Source: an uncultured Christensenellaceae bacterium
GTDB lineage: Bacteria > Bacillota > Clostridia > Christensenellales > UBA3700
Assembly (NCBI GenBank): GCA_944383905.1
Contig: CALWRI010000008.1
Span: 1 to 64,000, forward strand
Direction: 5' to 3'
Length of the DNA stretch: 64,000 nt
Of this stretch, positions 50,537 to 59,796 are shown piece after piece (position 1 is the first letter of the stretch; each line of letters starts with the position of its first letter). The position numbers and the translations under genes are program-made. A model generated the notes under the pieces. It worked only from the letters and a program-made list of their open reading frames with translations, was not told where the DNA came from and did no database searches.

Positions 50537-51898
50537 ATGGATACAAAACGGTTCGTAAAAAACATAAAAGACAGGGTCTTTACTCCGATAAGGCTCGTGA
50601 TGTTGAGCTTTTTCGTGATAATTGCGGTGGGGACGGTGTTGCTTCTGATGCCGTTTGCGACCAAACAGCAAGGCTCTTTGTCTTTTATCGATGCGCTTTT
50701 CACCGCGACGAGCGCGACATGCGTCACGGGATTGTCCGTTGAAAGTCTGCACGACGAGTTTACCGTGTTCGGACAGATCGTCGTATTGCTTCTCGTGCAG
50801 CTGGGCGGGCTCGGGTTCATGACCCTGACGTCCACGGTCTATATTCTCATAAGGCACAAGATATCTTTGAGGAAACGCCTGAGCATGAGAGAAGATCTCT
50901 CGCAGCCCGGGATGGCGGATCTCAAAAAGCTCACGCTCGACGTGATAAAACTGACTGCGACGGCGGAACTGACGGGCGCCGTACTGCTCGCGATAGGGTT
51001 TTCGCGCTATTACGATTTCGGCACGTCGGTATGGTACGGCATTTTTCACAGCGTGACGGCTTTCTGCAACGCGGGTTTCGACATAGTCAGCGGCAGCACG
51101 TCCTTGCAGAAGTTTTATTCCGACCCGTATATTCTCATCGTTCTCGCTTTGCTCATAATCATAGGCGGCATAGGTTTTGTCGTTGTCAGCGACGTGTTCC
51201 GCGTCAGGAGTTGGCGCAAATTCAAACTGCACACGAAGATAGTTCTTCCGATGACGCTCGCGCTCATTCTCGTGGGTACGTTTTCCTTTCTTGTGGCGGA
51301 GTATTCCAATCCCGCCACGCTCGGAAAAATGAGCTTGGGGGATAAGTTCGTCAACGCGTTTTTCCAATCGGTAACGGCAAGGACTGCGGGATTCGCTTCG
51401 ATAGACCAGGGCGCGATGACCGACTTTTCCAAGTCGATGACGATAGTGCTGATGTTTGTCGGCGCGTGCCCCGGCGGTACGGGCGGCGGCATAAAGACGA
51501 CGACGCTCTTCGTGCTTCTCGTGACGGTCTATGCGACGATAAGGCAAAAGAGAGAGATAATAATCGATATGAGAAGCGTCGGCAGAGAGACGCTCGCCAA
51601 AGCCGCGACAATACTCACGCTTGCGTTGTCTGTGGCGGTATTGAGCCTTATGGGGCTGGAGATATGTATGCAGGGCAGCGTGCCGTGGTCGGAGCTGATG
51701 TTCGAACAGGTCAGCGCTTACGCGACGGTGGGTCTCTCCGAAGGGATAACCCCTTCGCTCAACACGGGCGCGAAGCTCATACTTACGCTCAATATGTATA
51801 TAGGAAGGATCGGCTCGTTCGGTTTCTTCATGGCGTTTTCGTCTACGGCAAAGGCGCAGGCGCACGTCAAATATCCCGAAGCGGGGATCATCTTGTAA
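50537..51898 (+). CDS. ktrB: Potassium uptake channel subunit KtrB (TrkH family)
   Basis: A 453-residue membrane protein with four M1-P-M2 repeats. The pore loops are recognisable: SATCVTGLS, SVTAFCNAGFD, SVTARTAGFAS and ACPGGTGGGIKT. It imports K+ together with its cytosolic gating ring KtrA, encoded 12 bases downstream. AAAGG lies directly before the ATG. Confidence 0.95.
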   Translation: MDTKRFVKNIKDRVFTPIRLVMLSFFVIIAVGTVLLLMPFATKQQGSLSFIDALFTATSATCVTGLSVESLHDEFTVFGQIVVLLLVQLGGLGFMTLTSTVYILIRHKISLRKRLSMREDLSQPGMADLKKLTLDVIKLTATAELTGAVLLAIGFSRYYDFGTSVWYGIFHSVTAFCNAGFDIVSGSTSLQKFYSDPYILIVLALLIIIGGIGFVVVSDVFRVRSWRKFKLHTKIVLPMTLALILVGTFSFLVAEYSNPATLGKMSLGDKFVNAFFQSVTARTAGFASIDQGAMTDFSKSMTIVLMFVGACPGGTGGGIKTTTLFVLLVTVYATIRQKREIIIDMRSVGRETLAKAATILTLALSVAVLSLMGLEICMQGSVPWSELMFEQVSAYATVGLSEGITPSLNTGAKLILTLNMYIGRIGSFGFFMAFSSTAKAQAHVKYPEAGIIL

Positions 51899-51910
51899 TC
51901 AGGAGGAGAT

Positions 51911-52594
51911 ATGGACAACAATTTACCCAAATCCAATATGAAACAGGTCGCGGTGCTCGGTCTCGGCAGGTTCGGTACCGAGGTCACGAAGGCGCTTTAC
52001 AATTACGGTTGCGAAGTGCTTGCGGTCGACGAAAACGAGGAGAAGACCTATGAAGTCGCGGAGTTTGCGACTCATACCGTCACGACCAACGTCGCGGAAG
52101 AGAGCAATCTCAAGACAATAGGCATCACCGACTTCGACGCGGTAATAATCGCGATCGGCGACAACATTCAGGCTTCGATAATAACCGCGCTCATCTGCAA
52201 GGAGATGGGGGTAAATTACATCGTCGCGAAGGCGCAGAACAGCAAGCACGCAACAGTGCTCAAAAAGATAGGCGTGGATTACGTCGTGATACCGGAGCTG
52301 GACACCGCCATCAAGACCGCGAGACTTCTGACGCATCCGAAGATAAACGACCTCATCGAGATCGCGGCGGGGTACGGGCTTGCGGAGATCGAAGTCCCCA
52401 AAGAATGGGTCGGAAAGCCGCTTATCGAGCTTGATATACGCAACAGGTATGCGGTCAACGTGCTCGTAGTCATCAGCAAAAACGGAGAGGTCAACGCCAA
52501 TCCTTACGGCGCGACAGTGCTCACAGAAGGAGGAAAACTCATAGTCGGCGGCAATATGGACGATATCGGCGCGTTGAGTTCGAGAATGTCTTAA
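51911..52594 (+). CDS. ktrA: Potassium uptake regulatory subunit KtrA (RCK)
   Basis: A 227-residue RCK protein. The N-terminal NAD/ATP-binding domain has GLGRFGTEV (residues 15-23) and the acidic AVDENEEK. A C-terminal TrkA-C domain, the usual c-di-AMP binding place, follows. AGGAGG precedes the ATG. It forms the gating ring of KtrB. A perfect terminator follows. Confidence 0.95.
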   Translation: MDNNLPKSNMKQVAVLGLGRFGTEVTKALYNYGCEVLAVDENEEKTYEVAEFATHTVTTNVAEESNLKTIGITDFDAVIIAIGDNIQASIITALICKEMGVNYIVAKAQNSKHATVLKKIGVDYVVIPELDTAIKTARLLTHPKINDLIEIAAGYGLAEIEVPKEWVGKPLIELDIRNRYAVNVLVVISKNGEVNANPYGATVLTEGGKLIVGGNMDDIGALSSRMS

Positions 52595-52628
52595 AGTCGG
52601 ATTGTCGGCAAAAAAGAACAATTTATCG

Positions 52629-52656
52629 GCGGAGAAAGATCTTTCTCCGCTTTTTT
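52629..52656 (+). terminator. Intrinsic terminator of ktrBA
   Basis: A perfect 22-base inverted repeat (GCGGAGAAAGA / TCTTTCTCCGC), followed by six T. Confidence 0.9.
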
Positions 52657-52824
52657 ACTGGCGTGCAAATGAGTTTTGTCTCAAGGCAAGCGCGGCGGAA
52701 AAGTCCCGTTATACGACGTGCGACGAAGCAAAACAAAGCCTTGCCCGAGAGGATCCCGTGCCCGTACCGTACGGGCGAACGCGGCGTAGGCTTCAAGTCG
52801 CGTAAAACAGACGGGTTGAGGGCG

Positions 52825-53331
52825 TCAGGCTTGAGGATCTCTGAACAGAATGCAATCGGGCGGGCACAGAGTGAAAGTAAAAAAGCATACGCCGATCGCT
52901 ATTATTCCGAGCACCGCGAGTCTGTTGAGTGCAGGTCGGGGTTTTGATTCGTACGCAAAGAAGGCGAGAGCGTATCCCGCAACGACGGATATTATGAAGA
53001 CCGCGATGTCGGCGGGGAGAAAAGATCTGCCCGCGACAGCCGTATAGCTGTAAAAAAGCAGGGGAATCAAAGCGGCGCCGGCAAACAGCGCGACGAAGGA
53101 CGCGAGGGCATAGTTGCCTCCCCGCACTTTGAGAGACGCTGCTCCGAGGTAGAGAGCAGTCGGGAAAAGGACGAGTTTCATATGCTCCCATACGCTTTCG
53201 TTGACGGGAAAGAACAGCCCGATCACCGGGTTGCCGCCCGACCATTCGTAAAAGAAATGTCCCACCGTTCCGAGCACGAGAGTGAAAAGCGCGCCGACCG
53301 AAAAGAAGATAAGAGATTGTTTTTTTGTCAT
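52825..53331 (-). CDS. DUF6512 family membrane protein
   Basis: A 168-residue membrane protein with five hydrophobic segments. The motif GHFFYEWSGGNPVIGLFFPVNESVWEHMKLVLFP is typical of a family annotated DUF6512 in Clostridia. The function is unknown. It is a lone minus-strand gene in a mainly plus-strand region. Confidence 0.7.
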   Translation of the reverse strand: MTKKQSLIFFSVGALFTLVLGTVGHFFYEWSGGNPVIGLFFPVNESVWEHMKLVLFPTALYLGAASLKVRGGNYALASFVALFAGAALIPLLFYSYTAVAGRSFLPADIAVFIISVVAGYALAFFAYESKPRPALNRLAVLGIIAIGVCFFTFTLCPPDCILFRDPQA

Positions 53332-53657
53332 ACAGTGATATTATATCCTTCGCGTTTTGCGATTATTCCGATTGCAATAAAAATGCTGATAACGCACACG
53401 GGCAAGGAAAAATATTACAAAAAAAGTTGCGCTTCGCCGGCGGGTCGGAGAAAGGGAAAAGCAAGAAAAATTTTTCGTCGGAGACAACGCCCGTCAAAAA
53501 ACCGCATGAAAAAGACCTTTTCGGGTCAAACAGACGGAAACGACGGGGAAAACTGCCAAGGGTCTATTCTCTGCAAGCAATTTGACATACGCGCATTAAT
53601 ATAGTATTATAGTTATGTATGAAATCGTTGTCGCAAAGGAGATGACAAAAGGAAAAT
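53332..53657. other. Spacer upstream of the glycan operon
   Basis: Strongly purine-rich on the plus strand, with no gene. It contains the operon promoter at 53582-53610 (see separate entry). Nothing else is visible. Confidence 0.4.
53582..53610 (+). promoter_or_regulatory. SigA-type promoter of the glycan operon
   Basis: TTGACA (53582-53587), a 17-base spacer and TATTAT (53605-53610), about 48 bases before the first start codon. Confidence 0.75.
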
Positions 53658-54755
53658 ATGGCTGAAATATCGGATATAGCAAAAAAATTCTGTTTTGAGG
53701 GAGAATATGTAAGCGCCGCGCCGTTCGGAAGCGGGCATATCAACGATACTTTTGCGCTCGTTTTCGAAAAAAACGGCGACAAGATAAGGTATATCCTTCA
53801 GAAGATGAACAAAAAAGTGTTTCCCGACACTCGCATACTTATGCACAACGTTGCTCTCGTTACCGAATTTCTTGCGGAAAAGATCAGGGAAAAAGGCGGG
53901 GACTGCGACAGAGAAACGCTCAAACTTGTGCGCACGCGGGACGGTCGCAGTTATTATACTGCGCCCGACGGAGGGTGCTGGAGAGCATTTTTGTTTGTGG
54001 AAAACACGGTCGCTTATCAGACGGTGGAAAACCCGGAGATGTTCGAGGATACAGGCAGGGCGTTCGGCACGTTTATTTCGCGGCTTGCCGACTTTGACGC
54101 TTCGCAGCTCGGAGAGGTGATAAAGAATTTTCACGACACCCGCGACAGATACCGCAAGTTCGAGGAGGCGCTCAATGCCGACAAGGTCGGCAGGGCTGCC
54201 GGAGTCGGCAAAGAGATATCTTTCGTCGAGAGCAGGAAGGAATATTGCGACAGGGTCGTCGGTATGCTCGAAAGGGGAGAGATACCTCTCCGCGTGACGC
54301 ACAACGACACCAAGCTCAACAATATCCTTATCGACGCGGACACAAAAAAAGCGGTCTGTGTGATAGACCTCGACACGATAATGCCCGGGTCGTTGCTGTA
54401 CGATTTCGGAGACGCAATCCGTTTCGGCTGTTCAACGGCGGCGGAAGACGAGAAGGATCTCGGCAAGGTGGACTTTGACGTCAGGCTTTTCGAGGCGTTC
54501 ACAAAGGGTTTTCTGCACGGAATAGGCGACAGCATCACGCAAAAGGAGCGCGAAAATCTCGCGTTCGGCGCGATACTCATGACTTACGAATGCGGCATGA
54601 GGTTTCTGACCGATTATCTGGACGGAGACAACTATTTCAAGACGGCGTACCCGGAGCACAATCTCGTGCGTTGCCGTACGCAGTTCAGGCTGGTCGAGCT
54701 GATGGAAAAGCGTCTTGAAGAAATGAATTTAATAGTGCGTAAATACGCAAAATAA
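53658..54755 (+). CDS. APH-fold sugar kinase, N-acetylhexosamine 1-kinase-like
   Basis: A 365-residue kinase of the aminoglycoside phosphotransferase fold. It shows GSGHINDTFAL near the N-terminus, the catalytic loop VTHNDTKLNNIL and the metal site CVIDLDTIMPGSLLYDFGDAIR. This closely follows the pattern of NahK, which makes GlcNAc-1-P and GalNAc-1-P. The adjacent galE supports a role in amino-sugar handling. Substrate not proven. AAAGGAAAAT precedes the ATG. Confidence 0.75.
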   Translation: MAEISDIAKKFCFEGEYVSAAPFGSGHINDTFALVFEKNGDKIRYILQKMNKKVFPDTRILMHNVALVTEFLAEKIREKGGDCDRETLKLVRTRDGRSYYTAPDGGCWRAFLFVENTVAYQTVENPEMFEDTGRAFGTFISRLADFDASQLGEVIKNFHDTRDRYRKFEEALNADKVGRAAGVGKEISFVESRKEYCDRVVGMLERGEIPLRVTHNDTKLNNILIDADTKKAVCVIDLDTIMPGSLLYDFGDAIRFGCSTAAEDEKDLGKVDFDVRLFEAFTKGFLHGIGDSITQKERENLAFGAILMTYECGMRFLTDYLDGDNYFKTAYPEHNLVRCRTQFRLVELMEKRLEEMNLIVRKYAK

Positions 54756-54788
54756 ATTAAACCGCAAAAGCGGAAAAGGAGAGTTTTT

Positions 54789-55805
54789 ATGAAGGTTCTG
54801 GTTACGGGAGGCGCCGGCTACATAGGCAGCCACACGGTAGTTGATCTTCTTGACAACGATTTTGATGTCGTAGTTGTGGACAATCTCTGCAACAGCAAAC
54901 CCGCGGTTGTCGAGAGGGTGAAGAAAATCACGGGCAAAGACTTCGCTTTTTACCGGAGCGACGTATGCGACGAAAAGGCGCTGGACGAGATCTTCGAAAA
55001 GGAGAAACCGGATGCGGTGATACATTTTGCGGGACTCAAAGCGGTCGGGGAATCCTGCCGCAAGCCGCTCGAATATTATCGCAACAATCTCATAAGCACG
55101 CTCAACCTGCTCAAGGTTATGAGGGCGCACGACTGCAAGAACTTCGTGTTCTCGTCGTCCGCGACAGTTTACGGACAGCCCAAGAGCGTGCCGATAAAGG
55201 AGGATTTCCCGCTGTCGACGACAAATCCTTACGGGTCCACCAAACTGATGATCGAGGATATGCTCCGCGATCTCTACAAGGCGGACGACAGCTGGAATAT
55301 TGCAATCCTGCGTTATTTTAACCCGATCGGCGCGCACAAGAGCGGGCTTATCGGCGAGGACCCTGCGGGAATACCCAACAACCTTATGCCTTACATCACG
55401 CAGGTCGCAATCGGAAAGCTGGAAAAGTTGAGCGTGTTCGGCAACGACTATCCGACGCCGGACGGAACGGGCGTCAGGGATTATATCCACGTCCTCGACC
55501 TTGCGAGAGGACATCTGCTCGCTCTCAAAAAGCTCGCGACGGGCAGCGGTCTCGTGACATACAATCTGGGTACGGGAAAGGGTTACAGCGTGCTTCAGAT
55601 GGTAAAGGCGTTTGAAAAGGCGAGCGGCAAGGCGGTGCCTTACGTCATTGCGCCGAGACGCGCGGGCGATATTGCGGAATGCTATGCGGACGCGAGCCTC
55701 GCGAAAAAGGAGATCGGCTTCGAGTGTCGTTACGACCTTAAGGATATGTGCGAAGACAGCTGGAAATGGCAGATCAACAATCCGAAGGGTTACGACGAGG
55801 ACTGA
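54789..55805 (+). CDS. galE: UDP-glucose 4-epimerase
   Basis: A 338-residue short-chain dehydrogenase-type epimerase. It has GGAGYIGSHTVVDLL at the NAD site, the catalytic serine and YxxxK in SSSATVYG and NPYGSTKLMIE, and the GalE-typical GTGVRDYIHVLDLARGHLLAL. It interconverts UDP-Glc/UDP-Gal and possibly UDP-GlcNAc/UDP-GalNAc. It starts 33 bases after the kinase gene in the same operon. Confidence 0.95.
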   Translation: MKVLVTGGAGYIGSHTVVDLLDNDFDVVVVDNLCNSKPAVVERVKKITGKDFAFYRSDVCDEKALDEIFEKEKPDAVIHFAGLKAVGESCRKPLEYYRNNLISTLNLLKVMRAHDCKNFVFSSSATVYGQPKSVPIKEDFPLSTTNPYGSTKLMIEDMLRDLYKADDSWNIAILRYFNPIGAHKSGLIGEDPAGIPNNLMPYITQVAIGKLEKLSVFGNDYPTPDGTGVRDYIHVLDLARGHLLALKKLATGSGLVTYNLGTGKGYSVLQMVKAFEKASGKAVPYVIAPRRAGDIAECYADASLAKKEIGFECRYDLKDMCEDSWKWQINNPKGYDED

Positions 55806-55846
55806 TCTGAAATCAACGAAAGAGAGAAAACATAGGGAGAAGCGTT

Positions 55847-57445
55847 TTGTCGGGGTTGACTCTTTCGGCATACGAACGCAAGAGCGTTCTGCCGGAAAAA
55901 TGGCTTAATATCGTAGACAAGGTTGTCTACTCGAATTGGTATCTGTTCGCCATAGCCGCGCTGATCGTCCTGTTCTGGGCGACGGGGGCGATGGTGACGG
56001 GTTTTGTGGTGCTGCTTCTGATCATGAGCTTTATTCTCGTGGTCAAAAGGGATATGACTCCCTGCCTGCCGATACTGATAGGCATATACTGCGTGATCTC
56101 GAAGGGAGAGTTTCCGCCGTATTTCGTCTATATGTTCATAATACTCGTACCCGTGGTCGGCAGCCTCGTCTTCCATTTCGTATATTACAGAAACGCGAAG
56201 ATAAAAGGCGGGGCGTTCGGGCTTGCGTATCTGCTCGTCGCGGCGAGTATGTTCATGGGAGGGATAACGAGCAACCAGCTCAACGTGGAGATAAAAGGTT
56301 TCGCGTTTGCCGCGTTCCTCGGTCTTTTTCCGTTTGCCGTTTACGAACTCATCGTGAATTGTTGCGAAGGAATGAGCAAAACGCAGTTTGTGAGTTACGT
56401 TTGTCGCGCGTTCATGTTTCTCGGGCTTCTGATCACGGCGCAGTTGTTCATATATTACATCCGCGTCTGGATCGGCATGATACCCGAAAAGACGGAGGTG
56501 CATCTCGGCTGGGGTATAAGCAACGGCGCGGCGACGGTCCTGCTCGCGACGATGCCGATCTCGATGTACGTTGCGGTCACGGACAAAAAGCTGTGGCGTT
56601 CGGTAATATGCGCGTTCCTTTCGGTTGCGCAGTTCGTCGCGGTCGTGGCGACCGTTTCGAGAGGAGCGATCCTCGTCGGTGCGGCGGAATTCGTGCTCAT
56701 GCTGATAGCGTCCGTAGTCTTCAACAAGCACCGCAAAGTCTATGCGGCGACTTATGCGGTCGTCGCCCTGATAGCGATCGTCGGCTGTATCGTATTCAAG
56801 GACAAACTGATAGCTTTTGTCGAAAGGGCGTTCAGCAACGGTCTTGACGGATCGGGCAGAGAGAAGATATACAAAGAGGCGATAAACGTCTTTTTGCAGA
56901 ACAAGCTGTTCGGCGTAGGATTCGGATATATCGGAGAAAACGCATATCTCAACACTCATCCGATGTATTACTTCCATTCGACGTTCTTCCAGACGATCGC
57001 AAGTCTGGGTCTGTTCGGTCTTGCGGCGAGCGTCTATATGTATTATAAGAGAGTAAAATTCGCGTTCTCAAAGGGCAGGGCGTTCAATATCTTCCTGATA
57101 GTATCCTGCTTCGGCTTCGAAGGATACGCGATGATGAATACGTTCACGTTCCTTGCGGTGCCGGGACTTCTGATAATAGCCGTGCTGACCGCGCTCAACG
57201 AGCGTTGCAATTCCATATCCGACGACGAGTATGCCGAATGCGGCGCGCCGATGCTGTTCGCCTCAAAACCCGCGCATGCGCCCGACGGGGTGGTTTTCGG
57301 CTCGACTGCAAACAATGACGTTGACGGCGAAAGCGGATGTGCGAAAGACGGTTCCGACTACATAAAGGAAGGGGCGGCGACTTCTTCGGACGAAGTCGTT
57401 GCAGAAAACGGTAACGGAGAAATCAGAGATGAAAAAATTCAATAA
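55847..57445 (+). CDS. O-antigen ligase/polymerase-like membrane protein (Wzy/WaaL type)
   Basis: A 532-residue protein with about 11-12 hydrophobic segments. A long loop before the final helices contains GVGFGYIGENAYLNTHPMYYFHSTFFQTIASLGLFG, with the conserved histidine of the O-antigen ligase family, preceded by TVSRGAIL. The last 80 residues are acidic and disordered. It probably polymerises or attaches a surface polysaccharide. The likely start is TTG with AGGGAGAAG upstream. Confidence 0.75.
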   Translation: MSGLTLSAYERKSVLPEKWLNIVDKVVYSNWYLFAIAALIVLFWATGAMVTGFVVLLLIMSFILVVKRDMTPCLPILIGIYCVISKGEFPPYFVYMFIILVPVVGSLVFHFVYYRNAKIKGGAFGLAYLLVAASMFMGGITSNQLNVEIKGFAFAAFLGLFPFAVYELIVNCCEGMSKTQFVSYVCRAFMFLGLLITAQLFIYYIRVWIGMIPEKTEVHLGWGISNGAATVLLATMPISMYVAVTDKKLWRSVICAFLSVAQFVAVVATVSRGAILVGAAEFVLMLIASVVFNKHRKVYAATYAVVALIAIVGCIVFKDKLIAFVERAFSNGLDGSGREKIYKEAINVFLQNKLFGVGFGYIGENAYLNTHPMYYFHSTFFQTIASLGLFGLAASVYMYYKRVKFAFSKGRAFNIFLIVSCFGFEGYAMMNTFTFLAVPGLLIIAVLTALNERCNSISDDEYAECGAPMLFASKPAHAPDGVVFGSTANNDVDGESGCAKDGSDYIKEGAATSSDEVVAENGNGEIRDEKIQ

Positions 57446-59639
57446 AGACAGTTACAATATCCGAACGCTGCGCGAGTGGACGATGTTTATAATCGACATT
57501 GTCTTTATAGGAATATGCTTTATCATGTCCGTGGTGCTCGGACAGGCGTATATGCTCGACGACGGCGTCAGCAGACAAATAATAGAAAACGCGTTCAAGG
57601 CGTTGCCCGTTGCGCTGATACTGTTCTTTTTGAGTTTTATCGTTTTCAAGGTAAACAAAGTCGTATGGCGTTACGCGAGAGGCAGGGACTATCTGCGCCT
57701 TGTTGCCGCATGCGCTTTGGCGACTGCGGTGTTTGTCGTTATCGACCAGTTTCTCGGCGGCTGGATCTCGGGCGAAGTGGCGAGACCGGGCGACGGCGGA
57801 ACGGAAATGCTTATTGCATATCCCGTATATGTCAATATCGGGTTTACGACTCTCGGGATAACGGTCTGTTACAGACTGTTCTACGAGATGATATACGCAA
57901 AGATAAAGGACAAGGCTTTGCCCAAACAGCGCAAGCGCACCATGATCGTCGGCGCGGGATATACCGCAAGCGCGATCCTCGAGGAGCTTTCGAGGGCGGG
58001 AAGCATATACAAGCCCGTCTGCCTCGTCGACGACGATCCCGACAAACAGGGCAGGATACTCAACGACATACCCGTCGTCGGCACGACAAAGGAGATCCCG
58101 AGACTTGCGCGCAAATACGACGTGGCGTGCATAATCTTTGCGATCCCGTCGATAAACCCGCAGGCAAGGCAGAGCATTCTCGCGACCTGTATGCAGACGG
58201 GGTGCCAGCTCAAGGTATTGCCGTATTTGAGCGAAATGATCTCCAACGTAGACCTCGTCGGGCAGGCAAAAGAGATCAATATCGGCGACCTTCTCGGCAG
58301 AGCGCAGATCACGTTCAACGACGCGGGCGTCAAGGGATATATCGAGGACAAAGTCTGTATGATAACGGGCGGCGGCGGCTCGATAGGAAGCGAGCTGGTC
58401 AGACAGATAGTCAAATACAAACCCCGCCGCATAATCGTGCTCGACGTGTACGAAAACTGCGCCTATACGATACAGCAGGAGATACTGCGCAATTACGGGT
58501 CGGATTACGATCTCAACGTCGAGATAGCGTCCATCACCGATTACGGCAAGATGAAGGATCTTTTCGAGCAATACCACCCGCAGATAATCTTCCATGCGGC
58601 GGCGCACAAGCACGTCCCGCTCATGGAGACCAACCCCGAAGAAGCGGTCAAGAACAACGTGTTCGGCACGCTCAACGTCGTCAGTCTCGCCTATGAGTAC
58701 GGCGTGGAAAAGTTCATCATGATCTCCACCGACAAGGCGGTCAACCCCACCAACGTAATGGGCGCGACAAAGCGTTGTTGCGAAGAGATAATAGAGATGT
58801 TCAGCCAGAAATACGGCAATTCCCGCACCGAGTTCGCCGCGGTCAGATTCGGCAACGTGCTGGGCAGCAACGGCTCCGTAATACCTCTATTCAGAGAGCA
58901 GATAAAAAAAGGAGGACCCGTGACGGTCACTCACCCCGAGATAATCAGATACTTTATGACCATTCCCGAGGCGGTATCTCTCGTGTTGCAGGCGGGCGCA
59001 TACGCTCATGGCGGAGAGGTGTTCATTCTCGATATGGGCGAACCCGTCAAGATAATCACTCTTGCCGAAAATATGATAAAGATGATGGGATACACGCCCT
59101 ATGAGGACATTCAGATAAAGTTCACGGGACTGCGCCCCGGCGAAAAGCTGTACGAGGAGCTTCTGATGAAGGAAGAAGGGCTCAAAAAGACGGACAACAA
59201 CAAGATATTCATCGGCAAGCAGATGACGATAGACACGGACAAGTTTACCGCAGATCTCGAAGATATGCGCGCAATTTGTCAGACCAACGACAAGGAAAAG
59301 GTGATAGAAAAGCTCAAGGTGCTCGTGCCCACTTTCCACCACGACACCGCGTATCTCGAACTCATGAGGCAGAAAGAGCTGCAATATCAGAAGGAGTATT
59401 CAGAGGAGCACAAGTCAGACGAGCTCAAAGAGGCGGAAGAGATCGCGGGCGAGTCCTCTGCGAAAGAGCAGGAAGTGTTGTCTGCGGACAGAAAGGAGGC
59501 GGAAGAATTGCTCGAGGCAGCGGATAACGTCAACGAAAAGGTTGAAAACAGCGCTTCTCCCGAAAAGGCGGCAAAAGAGGAAAAGAAATCCGAAAAACCC
59601 GCCGCAAAAAAGAAGACGACAAGGGGCAAAAAACAATAA
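57429..59639 (+). CDS. Membrane-bound NDP-sugar 4,6-dehydratase (CapD/WbpM/PglF type)
   Basis: 736 residues from MKKFNKDSYNIRTL, with an ACGGAG site, overlapping the previous gene by 17 bases. Four N-terminal helices are followed by a CoA-binding-like Rossmann fold (IVGAGYTASAILEEL) and then the extended SDR domain (MITGGGGSIGSELVRQ). The NVMGATK motif replaces the classical YxxxK with MxxxK, as in UDP-GlcNAc 4,6-dehydratases. It makes a 4-keto-6-deoxy sugar for surface glycan synthesis. The C-terminus carries about 100 extra acidic and then Lys/Ala-rich residues (KPAAKKKTTRGKKQ). Confidence 0.88.
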   Translation: MKKFNKDSYNIRTLREWTMFIIDIVFIGICFIMSVVLGQAYMLDDGVSRQIIENAFKALPVALILFFLSFIVFKVNKVVWRYARGRDYLRLVAACALATAVFVVIDQFLGGWISGEVARPGDGGTEMLIAYPVYVNIGFTTLGITVCYRLFYEMIYAKIKDKALPKQRKRTMIVGAGYTASAILEELSRAGSIYKPVCLVDDDPDKQGRILNDIPVVGTTKEIPRLARKYDVACIIFAIPSINPQARQSILATCMQTGCQLKVLPYLSEMISNVDLVGQAKEINIGDLLGRAQITFNDAGVKGYIEDKVCMITGGGGSIGSELVRQIVKYKPRRIIVLDVYENCAYTIQQEILRNYGSDYDLNVEIASITDYGKMKDLFEQYHPQIIFHAAAHKHVPLMETNPEEAVKNNVFGTLNVVSLAYEYGVEKFIMISTDKAVNPTNVMGATKRCCEEIIEMFSQKYGNSRTEFAAVRFGNVLGSNGSVIPLFREQIKKGGPVTVTHPEIIRYFMTIPEAVSLVLQAGAYAHGGEVFILDMGEPVKIITLAENMIKMMGYTPYEDIQIKFTGLRPGEKLYEELLMKEEGLKKTDNNKIFIGKQMTIDTDKFTADLEDMRAICQTNDKEKVIEKLKVLVPTFHHDTAYLELMRQKELQYQKEYSEEHKSDELKEAEEIAGESSAKEQEVLSADRKEAEELLEAADNVNEKVENSASPEKAAKEEKKSEKPAAKKKTTRGKKQ

Positions 59640-59666
59640 TAAATACAGGAGCGTATCACGGACGAC

Positions 59667-59698
59667 GACCTGCGGGAGACTGCGGGTCGCTTTTTTTG
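59667..59698 (+). terminator. Intrinsic terminator of the glycan operon
   Basis: CGACCTGC and GCGGGTCG-type arms form an eight-pair stem (one T-G pair), followed by seven T. Confidence 0.7.
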
Positions 59699-59732
59699 TT
59701 TAACAGCAAAACGTAATAAATGTCTAAAAACA

Positions 59733-59761
59733 TTGACGTAAACGACAACACATAATATAAT
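59733..59761 (+). promoter_or_regulatory. SigA-type promoter of the coiled-coil membrane protein gene
   Basis: TTGACG (59733-59738), a 17-base spacer and TATAAT (59756-59761). Confidence 0.75.
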
Positions 59762-59796
59762 ATATACATACCGTTAGTTATGGAAAGGAGAGAAAT

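Noticed and set aside
50186..51865. A minus-strand frame continuous with the GH18 gene and running antisense through ktrB
   Set aside because: The upstream part is arginine/histidine/tyrosine-rich shadow of the ktrB coding strand; the signal peptide at 50185 marks the true start.
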